NCBI GenBank assembly: GCA_003552465.1
Contig: PULQ01000053.1
Location: forward strand, 1 to 50,411
DNA: 50,411 bases
Origin: Dehalococcoidia bacterium
GTDB taxonomy: Bacteria; Chloroflexota; Dehalococcoidia; GIF9; AB-539-J10
Direction: 5' to 3'
Each line of letters starts with the position of its first letter. Within the stretch, counting starts at the first letter, position 1. The position numbers and the translations under genes were made by a program. This document shows positions 9,831 through 19,595 of this stretch, one piece after another. Below the pieces are notes generated by a model. The model was given only the letters and a program-made list of their open reading frames with translations, was not told where the DNA came from and made no database searches.

Positions 9831-12383
9831 CTAGTCAAGGTCTTCCAGCAGGAAGAACCATCGGTCTCTCTCGTCGGGGTAGGCCTCGAACGCGGCCAGC
9901 CTGACCCAGTTGAGGGCGAAGCTGTAGTCGTCCAGGTAGTAGGGACCGGCGCCGACCCACAGGTGGTTCAACTCGCCGACGAAGTCCTTCAGGTTGTCCA
10001 TGCGCACGTCGACCTCGGCAGCGAAGCTGCCCAGGCCTGCAGCGCCATACTGGGCGTTGATGAACTCGTAGTACGGCACATTATCGTCGGAGTAGGCAGT
10101 GGCAGCGCGTATGCCGTCGAGGGAGCCGACCAACGCGCCCAACTGGACGTCCCTGTTAAGGAAGTTAATCCAGCCGAGAGGCAGAGGCTGGCCCTTCAGC
10201 TCACCGAAGGCCATCTCGCCGGCGCGCTCGCCGCGGATACCGAGGGCAAGGGTATGCCAGTAGCCGTTACCCTGCGCGTAGTTGGGGTACATGTTGGTGA
10301 CCATGCGCTCGGCGTCCATCTCCCAGAGCTTGGACCAGGTCTCGACCTTCAGGCCGAAGTCATCCGCCGCCCCACCCACGGTGAACTTGATCCCGATGGT
10401 GTTGGCGTAGGTGCTGGCCAGAGCGGTTCTTGCTGCCGAATCAAACATCGGGTTCACGTCCTCGCCCTGACCGCGGTCGAAGGGGATAATATAGCCGTAG
10501 AGGAAGTCGGCGTAGGAGAGCGGGCTGCCGCAGTGCAGCGGGTGGTCCCAGATGTCCTCAGGGAAGTAGGCGACCGAGTAGCGGTCGACCACTGCTGTGT
10601 CGAGGCCCCACTCCGCATCGGGATCGGCAAGCGCCTCAGCCACGGTGACGATCGACTGCGTCTCCCAGTCCCAGGCACGCCAGGCGTCGTCGGGAGCGGT
10701 GATGGTTTCCTCGAAGTCCAGCGTCACCCAGGGATTGGTCTGGATGGCGGGCAGACCCTCGGTGATGGTAACCTCGGCACGGTCGATGCGTCCATCCCAG
10801 CGCAGTCCGTCGCGCGGGTCGGGGTGCGTGCCCATGTCGCCGGTGGCCCTGATCGGGAACATGTCGTAGACGGTGTTGGAGCCGGCGATCGGGTTCCAGG
10901 GCTCGACCAGCAGGTCGTGCATGCCTACCCGCATATGTCCGCCGAAGACGGGGCTGCTTTCGCGGAAGTGCGCGGTCAGGGCCCACGTCCAGGAACCGTA
11001 GATGCCGCCCGCGCCGTCCGCCGCCAGATCAACATTGGTCCTGAGCGGCGAGAAGCCGCGGGTGTCGGTCAGCTGGATCATGCCGTACTTCATGTGTGTC
11101 GGCAGGGCTATCTCGTACAGCGCGTCGCGCTCCTCAAAGCTGGTAAACAGAAGCCAAGCGAGCGCCCAGGCTGCATCGTAGTAGTCGTCTGGAACCTCGA
11201 GGTACTTGAAGGCCGGAATACCGGCTTCCCAGAAGGGGCTGTTGAAGTAGAGGAACCAGTAACCCGAGTCACGGGCGAGCACGGTGGATACCCACCCGCC
11301 GGTGTACATGCTCCAGTCACCACCCTGAATAGCCGACTCGACGTTGGCCAGACCGGACAGAGTGGCTGCCATGTCGCCCTTGAAGGGGGGGGCATCGAAG
11401 CCCATGGTCCGGAGTTGGGCCACGACATAGTCACCTATCTCGTCGCGAATGGGGTCGTCGTCCCTGATGGCGATTATCATGCGGATCGGCTCGCCGTCGT
11501 AGAGCCACCCGTCATCGGCACTGCCGGTGATGTCGCCGGGAGCGATTTCGTCGATCGCGGCCATCGTTGCGTTGAGCCAGTCCATGCCCTCTACCGGGTC
11601 GTACTCATACAGGTCCTCGAGGGCAGCGATGCTGGCATCCGCGGAGATGTAGGTGTCGTCGTAGTACCTGGCGTAGTCCGCAAGCTGGGTGTGCTGGCTG
11701 GTGTACCTCGGCCAGGCCAGGCCGGCCATAATCTCGCTGGCGATGAACTCGCGGTCGATGAACTTGTTAAAGACCTCGTTCATCGTGCGCACGCCCTCCG
11801 GGAAGTCGAACGAGTAGAAGGGGTTGACCATGCCATCGGTGAACTCAGGTCCGTAGGTGTTCGGCCGCATCGTATTGAACGAGCCGATGCTGCTCTTGAA
11901 GTAGAGATCCGGGTCCGCCTCCACCATTTCGAAGAGCTCCACATCGTCGAGGGTGTGGGCGTACACGTCATAATCGCCCGCCTGCAGCCTCAAAATTGCT
12001 GTGGACCCTAACGGCTGCTTCTCGATGGTTATGTAGTCGAGCCAGAATCCTTCGGTCCTCTCTTCCACGAAGTTGGCGGTGATGGTGGCGTCGCGGCTCG
12101 GCATGATGAAGGTGGCGCTTGCGCTGAACGCGTCAGGCTCGAAGAAGCCTGCAGTCGCGGTCCACCTGTCGAACGACCAGCCTTCGTTGGCTGTCGCCTG
12201 CACCGGGACCTCCTCATCCGGTTCGAAGGGCGATGTACCGGTGATGGACACCGTTCCCGCGCCCTCGGGCTCCACCGCGGTGGTCAGCTCAAAGGGACCT
12301 TCCACCTCGGGGGCACAGCCCGGGATCACCATTGCAGCTATGATTATCGCTGCAAGGAGAGGCATTAAAAACCTCTTTGCCAT
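9831..12383 (-). CDS. Family 5 extracellular solute-binding lipoprotein with N-terminal InlB-B/'Bacterial repeat' domain
   Basis: 850 aa; lipobox MVIPGCAPE; FELTTAVEPEGAGTVSI...FIMPSRDATITANF repeat; paralog of 1447..4065; heads the ABC operon. Confidence 0.87.
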   Translation of the reverse strand: MAKRFLMPLLAAIIIAAMVIPGCAPEVEGPFELTTAVEPEGAGTVSITGTSPFEPDEEVPVQATANEGWSFDRWTATAGFFEPDAFSASATFIMPSRDATITANFVEERTEGFWLDYITIEKQPLGSTAILRLQAGDYDVYAHTLDDVELFEMVEADPDLYFKSSIGSFNTMRPNTYGPEFTDGMVNPFYSFDFPEGVRTMNEVFNKFIDREFIASEIMAGLAWPRYTSQHTQLADYARYYDDTYISADASIAALEDLYEYDPVEGMDWLNATMAAIDEIAPGDITGSADDGWLYDGEPIRMIIAIRDDDPIRDEIGDYVVAQLRTMGFDAPPFKGDMAATLSGLANVESAIQGGDWSMYTGGWVSTVLARDSGYWFLYFNSPFWEAGIPAFKYLEVPDDYYDAAWALAWLLFTSFEERDALYEIALPTHMKYGMIQLTDTRGFSPLRTNVDLAADGAGGIYGSWTWALTAHFRESSPVFGGHMRVGMHDLLVEPWNPIAGSNTVYDMFPIRATGDMGTHPDPRDGLRWDGRIDRAEVTITEGLPAIQTNPWVTLDFEETITAPDDAWRAWDWETQSIVTVAEALADPDAEWGLDTAVVDRYSVAYFPEDIWDHPLHCGSPLSYADFLYGYIIPFDRGQGEDVNPMFDSAARTALASTYANTIGIKFTVGGAADDFGLKVETWSKLWEMDAERMVTNMYPNYAQGNGYWHTLALGIRGERAGEMAFGELKGQPLPLGWINFLNRDVQLGALVGSLDGIRAATAYSDDNVPYYEFINAQYGAAGLGSFAAEVDVRMDNLKDFVGELNHLWVGAGPYYLDDYSFALNWVRLAAFEAYPDERDRWFFLLEDLD

Positions 12384-12534
12384 TGTCTTTTTACCTCCTA
12401 TAGTATTGGTTTCTTTCTTCTCTCATCACAAACGAACTCTATCGTATGCTCCCACCTCCCTTTCTCATTCTTCTGCGCAGTTGCCCGACCTGCCGGCGCT
12501 TATCTTCCTGCCCGCTGCCGGCTTTCTCAACCGG

Positions 12535-12570
12535 ATTGCTTCGTCCCGATGTCATCGGGACTCGCAATGG
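12535..12570. repeat. Dispersed hairpin repeat
   Basis: ATTGC-tt-c-GTCCCGAT-gtc-ATCGGGAC-tc-GCAAT-gg. Confidence 0.85.
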
Positions 12571-12762
12571 CGGGCGGCGGGCCCGACAGGGCCGGCGACC
12601 GCTCTACTGATCCTTCTTTCACTTCTGTGGAACCGGGTGGCCTCTCACCTCTCCCGGCAACCTCTAGCTGGAGAGTACTCTGCACCGGGTTCGGTTCCCG
12701 GCCCGGCCCTGCTCCGGCAGAAGCTTCCGAAAGACCTCGACCTCACGATAACGGTAACATAC

Positions 12763-12782
12763 AAATGTTAAAATCCTGTTAA
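12763..12782 (-). promoter_or_regulatory. Shared upstream element (minus strand TTAACAGGATTTTAACATTT)
   Basis: ~380 bp upstream of the SBP gene at 9831..12383; identical to 34812..34831. Confidence 0.6.
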
Positions 12783-13015
12783 TTTTTGGGGATCTCACGA
12801 AAAACCGCCTGGCTCTAGCAACCACATCTTCTGTTCCGCAGCCCTCCGCTGTAAGGAGGGTCCCTCTTCGGGACTGATGATTATGCACAGCCGCCGTTTT
12901 TCTGTCAAGTCCGGTGCCGTCGCGCAGGCCCTACCGCACCAGGTCGGCGGACGGACCCTATCCTTTGCGGCTGCCTCGCGGGGGCACCGGACACCTCGCC
13001 GCAACCCCCTGCCTG

Positions 13016-14101
13016 CTAGGAACGGGGCTGCCAGCTAAGGAAGGGATAGGTCTCGCCCTCGACCATGTTCCATGTATATGCCGTGTTGCGGCGGCCGGGG
13101 CCGTCCACGGCTCTTATGCTCCAGCCCTCGTAGGTGGCGGGATCCATCATCTCGGCCGTGGTGAGCCCGGTGGCATCTCCCGCCGTGCCACCCTGCCCGC
13201 TGGTCTCGACGTCCCAGTAGTTGCCGGTCATCTTGTAGCCACCATCGGTGACCACGCTTCCCGCAAAGCCGTGTTCGGCAGGACCCTCCTCATCCGGGAA
13301 GTGCACGCTCCCGGTCGAGTAGCAGTTCACTATCATCCCTTCGAGGTTTCTCCCGACGAACCCGCCGAAATTTACGTTGCGGCCACGGGCACGGGTGACG
13401 CTGCCGGTGGCATACGAATCTCTAACCGTTGCGTGGCCATTCATTCCGACCAGGCCGCCCGCAACCATGACACCGGTGACGCTGGCGTCGGAATAGGAGT
13501 TGCTGACGGTGGCACCATAGCCATTGCCGCCGAGCAGTCCGCCCACGCCGGAGTGACCGATAACGCTGCCGGTCGAGTAGGAGTTGCTAACGCTACCCAG
13601 GTTCATGGAGGCCAGCACACCGACGCTGAAATGACCGGTCACGTTGGCGCCCACGATACCGAGATCGCGGACCGCCGCTCCCTCGCCCACGATGCCGAAG
13701 AGCCCGACCGTGTTCTCATCGGAGCGGCCTATGAACAGGTCCCTGATCTCGTGACCGCCTCCGTCGAACGTCCCGTCAAACGGTTCGCCGACGATCCCTT
13801 CCTCCAAAAAATGCGCCTGCCCGATCGGTTCCCAGCCCCTTCCGTCGTTGGCGGTGGGGCCGGCCACTTCATCGTAGCCGGCAGTGGTTGAGTCGAGATC
13901 CTGAACAAGCAGATAACTGCCGGCCAGGTCGTCTCTAACCCGGTTCAGGTCATGCCAGTCCCGGATCCTGACGGTGTCGCTATCAACCAGTTGCGGGACG
14001 AGCACGGCGGCTACGACGACCACCGCGGCACAGGCGGCGATGATCCCGACCAGCCTCTTCTTGCTTCTCTTGCTGTCTCTGCGTGTTTCCCTTTTCTTCA
14101 T
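13016..14101 (-). CDS. GLUG-motif surface protein with N-terminal TM anchor
   Basis: Repeated G(L/V)L(G/V)G.N..G.V.NSYS.(G/A)SV units; N-terminal basic region plus LVGIIAACAAVVVVAAVLV. Confidence 0.75.
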   Translation of the reverse strand: MKKRETRRDSKRSKKRLVGIIAACAAVVVVAAVLVPQLVDSDTVRIRDWHDLNRVRDDLAGSYLLVQDLDSTTAGYDEVAGPTANDGRGWEPIGQAHFLEEGIVGEPFDGTFDGGGHEIRDLFIGRSDENTVGLFGIVGEGAAVRDLGIVGANVTGHFSVGVLASMNLGSVSNSYSTGSVIGHSGVGGLLGGNGYGATVSNSYSDASVTGVMVAGGLVGMNGHATVRDSYATGSVTRARGRNVNFGGFVGRNLEGMIVNCYSTGSVHFPDEEGPAEHGFAGSVVTDGGYKMTGNYWDVETSGQGGTAGDATGLTTAEMMDPATYEGWSIRAVDGPGRRNTAYTWNMVEGETYPFLSWQPRS

Positions 14102-14245
14102 AAACCCTTCTATCAACGAGCCTTCGCAGCCGACACTGGAGACTTCCCCTCAACCAGGCCCGCAAACATACCTTAACTTATCAGGCAGCCCGAGTCAACC
14201 GCGCGCTCCGCACCGCCCGCGGGGGGAGCGAGACCCCGGCGCCAG

Positions 14246-16225
14246 TCAGGGCGATGGTTGAGGCCGCTGATCGAGTTCGCCGCCCGCGGATGTGGCTAGA
14301 AACTCGAGTTCCGGCGGGCAGAAATCGCCCCGCCAGTTGTTATCAAAGACGTTGTCCTTGCCGGATATGTGCCCGCCGAAGGGCAGGAATACCCCCGTGA
14401 AACAGCGGTGCGAGTATACGGCCACGCCGTATCCCCTGTTGCCCGAGATCTCGTTGCCCTCCAATACCGCCTGAGACGAGTCCCAGAGGACGATCCCTCC
14501 ATCCAACCGGCTCCCGGTAACGTAGCTGTCGACAACCGTGAGATATGCCGAGTTTGCAGCCACGATCCCATAGTCAACATGATCCATCACCAGGCAGCCG
14601 GTGACCGTCGCACTGGACGCACCGCCAACAAATAACCCGCTACGGGCGTTACCCACGATGCTGCAATCGGTCATCTCGACCGAGGATGAATAGGACAGGT
14701 GCAGACCCTGAGTGTTTCCGGTGATGGTACAACCGACCAGTTCGGCCCTGGCTCCGGCAGCGAGCGACAAGCCGGTGGAGCCGCCGCTAACGGTGACCCC
14801 CTCCAGGCGAAGGTCGGCCCCGTCGACCAGCGAGAGGACGGGCAGCGTCTCTCTACTACCGATGATGTTGACATCGCCCTGCAAGGCCTCGAAGGCGACC
14901 CCGGTTGTTATCGTCAGACCTGCATCATAGTTCCCGGGTTCGAGCCTGAGGCTGCCTCCCGGGAGCAGCGCATCGACGGCCTCCTGGAGAGAGGCGAAGC
15001 GTTCATCGGGCCAGTCTATAACGTCTTCCACGGGCTCCACGAGCGGGAGCCGGAGAGCCCCGGGCACGTTTCCCCCGAGATCGATAGCGTTATCGAGGAA
15101 CCGGTTGCCCTGACCGGTGACCTCGCCGGTCGAACCGGAGAACACCCCGTAATCCTCGCTGTTCTCGACCCGGCAACCTTCTACCTGCGCGGTCGCGGCA
15201 CCGCGAAGGTTAATGCCGCGCCTGTTGAATGCCAGCAGGGAGTCGGTAGCGGTGGCGTGGGCGGAGTCTTCGACCCTGATTCCGTCAAACCTGTTTCTCG
15301 ATATCTCGCCATCGTTAACCGTCGCGCGGGCCGAAGCTGTGAGTACGATCCCCTGCCAGTTCGCTATGACCTGGCTCCGGGCAAGCTCCACCGTAGCCAG
15401 GTCCTCGACCCTGATGCCATGGGCGCTGTTCCGGGCCACCTCGCTCCTCAGCAACTGCGCCTGGCTCTGACCGGACAGCGACAGCCCGGCTATCCCGTTG
15501 TTGGAGATAGAGCCGTCGATGACGGTGACACGGGTATCATCTCGCAGGAACAGACCGTGCCCGCCATTGCGGGAGACCTGGCTATCGCGGAGCGTTATCT
15601 CCACAGAGTCGGAGGCCCAGATACCTAACCCCCTGTTCTCCGACACGCGCGAGTCATCAACCTCGACCCGGGCCGAGTCGAGCAGGACCATGGCCCTCTG
15701 CCGGCAATCGAAGATCGAGGAGTTACTGAGAGTCAGATGGGCCGAATCAGAGACCTGTATCCCGTACAGCATCCCTGAGACGCGACATTCACTGAGTTCC
15801 ACAGCAGCCGTACCGCCGATGGTAATCCCGGTGTGCCCCAAATCCCCCGAAACACTCAGTCTCTTCAACTGCACCGTGATCGACTGGTCATTCACGCCGG
15901 TTATGTCTACTGCGGGCAGGTGGAATTGATCCTGTGCTATGGCAGTTCTTCCGGAACCCCGCCCGACCAGCGTGAGCGATTTGGTGATGACAAGGCTCTC
16001 GGTCCACTCACCCCGGTCGAGGCAGATAACATCTCCCGCCCGGGCGGCGTCGATCGCGGCCTGGATCGACTCGCCGGGCCGGACGATTGCCACGCAGTCG
16101 GGATGGGGGTCCTGCCAGGGGCGTGAGGCGAGAAGTCCGGCAGCAAGCCCGATGACCAGCACCACTGCCACGATGCGCCACAGGCGCGGCCTGCGTTGCG
16201 CCGGAGGTGTAGGTCTCTCTTCCAT
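14246..16225 (-). CDS. Membrane-anchored right-handed parallel beta-helix protein (NosD/pectate-lyase-like repeats)
   Basis: IRPGESIQAAIDAARAGDVICLDRGEWTESLVI plus many ~23 aa repeats (VELSECRVSG..YGIQVSDSAHLTLSNSSIFD). Confidence 0.8.
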   Translation of the reverse strand: MEERPTPPAQRRPRLWRIVAVVLVIGLAAGLLASRPWQDPHPDCVAIVRPGESIQAAIDAARAGDVICLDRGEWTESLVITKSLTLVGRGSGRTAIAQDQFHLPAVDITGVNDQSITVQLKRLSVSGDLGHTGITIGGTAAVELSECRVSGMLYGIQVSDSAHLTLSNSSIFDCRQRAMVLLDSARVEVDDSRVSENRGLGIWASDSVEITLRDSQVSRNGGHGLFLRDDTRVTVIDGSISNNGIAGLSLSGQSQAQLLRSEVARNSAHGIRVEDLATVELARSQVIANWQGIVLTASARATVNDGEISRNRFDGIRVEDSAHATATDSLLAFNRRGINLRGAATAQVEGCRVENSEDYGVFSGSTGEVTGQGNRFLDNAIDLGGNVPGALRLPLVEPVEDVIDWPDERFASLQEAVDALLPGGSLRLEPGNYDAGLTITTGVAFEALQGDVNIIGSRETLPVLSLVDGADLRLEGVTVSGGSTGLSLAAGARAELVGCTITGNTQGLHLSYSSSVEMTDCSIVGNARSGLFVGGASSATVTGCLVMDHVDYGIVAANSAYLTVVDSYVTGSRLDGGIVLWDSSQAVLEGNEISGNRGYGVAVYSHRCFTGVFLPFGGHISGKDNVFDNNWRGDFCPPELEFLATSAGGELDQRPQPSP

Positions 16226-16450
16226 CCAGTCTATGACTCCTGAGACTCCGGCCTGCGAGCTAATGCGGGCGACTTACCGGAATCAACATACTTCTCTATC
16301 GTTACGCCGGTTAGACACGGCCTAAACGACACAGAATTATAGCATCCCACACAGGCGGCGGGCCAAAAGCCATATCATGTTATGAGTAAGCGAGGTTTAT
16401 CACCACCGGGCGAAACTGGTAGAATATCAGATAGAGGAGACCTGCAGTAT

Positions 16451-17131
16451 ATGAGCAAGAGCAAGAGAAGAGCACCTGCGCGCAGAGCGAAGCCTGAGGC
16501 GCCAAGATTCAGGAACCGGAGGGTAATCGCGATCATCGCGGGCACGGCAGCCGTGGCGATTCTGGCGGTGGTGCTGGTTCTGGCCAATTCCGATGTACCG
16601 GAGGACGATGTCGTGGCGACGGTCAACGGTCACCCGATAACAGTTTCGGACGTGGAGCACAGGCAGGCGAGGCACAAAATGCTCTTTGACGAGCAGATCG
16701 ATTCCGACCGGGCCCTTGAACTGCTGATTGACGAGGAGCTGGCCCATCAGCAGGCCGTGCCGGACTACTCGGTGGACCGCGCCGAGGCGGAGCGTGAACT
16801 GGAGGCCGACCTCGATAGAGATGACTTAACGCTGCCGTGGCTCAAGGCACAGCTTGAGGAGAGCGGCATCGTCTACGACGACTACCTTGAGACATTCCGG
16901 AGGGACATGGTGATCAGCATGTATCTCGAAGATGCCATTGCCGTGACGGAGGAAGAGGCAATGGCAGGTTACGAGCAGTATGCCAGAGAATACGAGATGG
17001 CCACCGGTATGGAGCCCCCGCCATACGAGGAGGTGAGGGCTCAGATCATCGCCGAGCTGGAGCGGCAGAACCTCGGCATTCTTGTAAGCAGGCTCAGGCA
17101 AGAGGCCGATATCGTGAGATACACGGAATGA
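16451..17131 (+). CDS. SurA N-terminal-like, membrane-anchored protein without an obvious PPIase domain
   Basis: N-terminal TM; VVATVNGHPITVSDVEHRQ..., SurA_N pattern; only ~226 aa. Start at the internal ATG after gagatagaggagacctgcagtat. Confidence 0.65.
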   Translation: MSKSKRRAPARRAKPEAPRFRNRRVIAIIAGTAAVAILAVVLVLANSDVPEDDVVATVNGHPITVSDVEHRQARHKMLFDEQIDSDRALELLIDEELAHQQAVPDYSVDRAEAERELEADLDRDDLTLPWLKAQLEESGIVYDDYLETFRRDMVISMYLEDAIAVTEEEAMAGYEQYAREYEMATGMEPPPYEEVRAQIIAELERQNLGILVSRLRQEADIVRYTE

Positions 17132-17277
17132 GGACGGCCGCACTGCCCGGTTGAGAGCGCACGGGCACCTGTCCGCTACATGGCTCGTCCAGGGCGAGTC
17201 GTTGTTTGACCGGGAAGGCGGAGTTCAAATTTCAAAATCCAAATGCCAAACAAAGTCCAAATGACTGAATATCAAAG

Positions 17278-17676
17278 CTAATCCTTCCTGGACAGCAGAA
17301 TCGACGAGAATATCAGACTCAGTTCCTGGGCCTCCTGCAACAACCGCAGACATTCGTCGCGCGTACCTGGATTCGCGTTGGCAAGCATCCTGAGCCAGTG
17401 CTTCGTCTCCTTCGACTCCTTCTTGCAGAGAGCGATCTTGTGCCGGAAGTCTTTCCTGGATTGCGCTCCGTCTGCCTCCATGTAGTTTGCACCGACGCTG
17501 GTCCCGGCCCGTACTAACTGGCCGATAAGTGGAGTGTTGACCGCATCCTGGCGGAGGCCTCTCACAAGCTGGATTATCGCTTCACCGAATCGGGCAGTTC
17601 GCTCCTCAAGATCGTACTCCCTTTTCTCATTTGGATTTTGACATTTGTTTGGCATTTGAGCTTTGTCATTTGTCAT
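17278..17676 (-). CDS. Four-helix-bundle protein (23S rRNA IVP/S23-like family)
   Basis: LEERTARFGEAIIQLVRGLRQDAVNTPLIGQLVRAGTSVGANYMEADGAQSRKDFRHKIALCKKESKETKHWLRML. Confidence 0.85.
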   Translation of the reverse strand: MTNDKAQMPNKCQNPNEKREYDLEERTARFGEAIIQLVRGLRQDAVNTPLIGQLVRAGTSVGANYMEADGAQSRKDFRHKIALCKKESKETKHWLRMLANANPGTRDECLRLLQEAQELSLIFSSILLSRKD

Positions 17677-17771
17677 TCCCGTTATCCTCCGCAGATCCGG
17701 CAGCTATGCCTGCCGATCGCTGGCCTCCGCAGCCCCGAAGAAGAGGCCAACTACCTTGTTACATGCCCGGG

Positions 17772-18210
17772 TCAAAACCCCTGCGGGATGAAGAACACCG
17801 ACTCCTGTGCTCCCCCGTCCCTCATCACCCTCCCTTCCTCCTCGAGGTACTTGAGGTGGGCGGCGGCCTCGCCGAAGGCGAACCATTTTTGCGCCACGGG
17901 GAACGACTCCCAGGAATCGAAGTCGATGTCCCAGGTCATCTGCGATGCGACCTGGAAGACGTTCTGCCTGCCCTTCTCCAGTATTGAGAGCACCTCGTCC
18001 AGCCTGGCCCGGTGGTGCCGGCGCAGTTCGTCGATCCTCGCCCGGTGGTCGCGGATGACGCTGCGGTGGCCGGGCAGCACGAGTTCGACGTCCAGGTCGT
18101 AGACCCTGTCCAGGCTGGCCAGGTATTCGCGCAAGGGATTTCTCCTGTCCGACCAGAGCGATATGTTGGGGGTTATGTCGCCGAGGATGTGGGAAAACCG
18201 TGCTATCCAC
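17772..18210 (-). pseudogene. MBL-fold hydrolase, C-terminal remnant (5'-truncated)
   Basis: Frame reads WIARFSHILGDITPNISLWSDRRNPLREYLASLDRVYDLDVELVLPGHRS...; an in-frame stop lies immediately upstream and no N-terminal HxHxDH motif is present. Confidence 0.65.
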
Positions 18211-18678
18211 TAACGATGACTGACAGTTATGGCCGTTGTGTGTTGTGTTGCTGGGGATTGAGCCATCCTACCCGTGATCAGGCTGAACTCTGCAGAGGAG
18301 TATGCAAGAGCAGTACCAGGCTCTTGATGGGTTTACTCAGTGAGCAAAAGTGGCGCGGTGAGTTGATCTGTGCATGAGCTAACCAACAAGATCGAACCTG
18401 TACCCAGCAAGAAGGCGGGAGAAGTGTTAACCATGTGCCCGGTCTAAGGCGTGACGCATGTCCCCGGTTGCGTACATGTCGCGACTCCGATCGAGTCGGA
18501 GATCGAGGTGAGGGTGAGCCCCAACTCGCTCCCACCCCCGTGCCCACCCCAGACATCCACACCGGGCCTGCGACCCCCTAAAGACCAGGCACTCCCGAAA
18601 GAAGTCGCCTTCACCTTAACAACTGAGTCTTGATTGCTGTATAATTTGCTGGCAGCAAACACTGAAAGGAGGTGCTTC

Positions 18679-18906
18679 ATGGACAGACTCAAGCAGGCAT
18701 ACATGGATTATGTGGAGGCATGGAAGAATCATCGCAAGAAACAGAGCGAGTACAGTGATGTGCAGCCGCTTGGCTCTCCAGAGCCATTTGATGAGTATCA
18801 CGGTCCCGTGCCAGTCACGGAGGCCGCCGCAGCGGAATTGCTAAAACTCTCCAGAGAGGCACAGCAGAAATACGAGGCTTACCTTGATCTTCTACGTTCG
18901 GAATGA
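18679..18906 (+). CDS. Small hypothetical protein (75 aa)
   Basis: Strong Shine-Dalgarno (gaaaggaggtgcttcATG); MDRLKQAYMDYVEAWKNHRKKQSEYSDVQPLGSPEPFDEYHGPV... Confidence 0.55.
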   Translation: MDRLKQAYMDYVEAWKNHRKKQSEYSDVQPLGSPEPFDEYHGPVPVTEAAAAELLKLSREAQQKYEAYLDLLRSE

Positions 18907-19595
18907 ACCCGGGCTGGATACATCTGCTAGGAGTCTAACAGGAGAACGCCAGTTCCAGGCTCTGGGAGCGACACTACAGCGGTCTGTGCCTCAAACACTC
19001 AACAAGCTCCCTGTATCCACCCTACACGCAGACCGGGCCTCTGAACCACCAGGAAAACCCCGCACTGCCCGAAACGAATGGCCCGTCACTCCTGTAGTGC
19101 GAGGCTTCAGCCTCGCGCCACCCCCCCGAAACGAATCCCTCGTGTTCTAGCAACCGAACGGGCTCCCCGCACCCACCCCACACACGAAAAACGGGACTTT
19201 GAACCTCCCAAAAAAACGCAATGCACAAAACGAATCAGCCCCCCCGTGTAGTGCGAGGCTTCAGCCTCGCGCCACCCCCTTCACTCATCACCGTCCCCGC
19301 ACCCGTTCCTGCTGTCATCGAGAGCCCCAGCATACCCCCCTCTTGTCATCGCGAGGACAGACCTCCCGACTCCGACTTGAGCCGGGGTCGAAGATGCTCG
19401 ATGAAGTCGGCACTCGTTGTAATCGGCACAGTCTGGCCGTGGCGACCCCGCCTCTTCACCACTCACCATTAACCCTCCGCATCCTGCCCGGCGTGGGTTG
19501 CAGCGCCCCTGTTATGCCCATGAACGTCAGTCTACGAAGGCGTGTAGTACATCGGACGGCCAGATTCGGACCCCTTCACCGGCGGAGACCTCTGT

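Noticed and set aside
9717-12011. 764 aa plus-strand ORF
   Set aside because: Antisense shadow of the SBP gene at 9831..12383; high GC keeps the complementary frame open, and the protein has no coherent domains.
13016-13891. Plus-strand ORF within 12914..13891
   Set aside because: Antisense to the GLUG-motif gene; its apparent repeats mirror those of the true protein.
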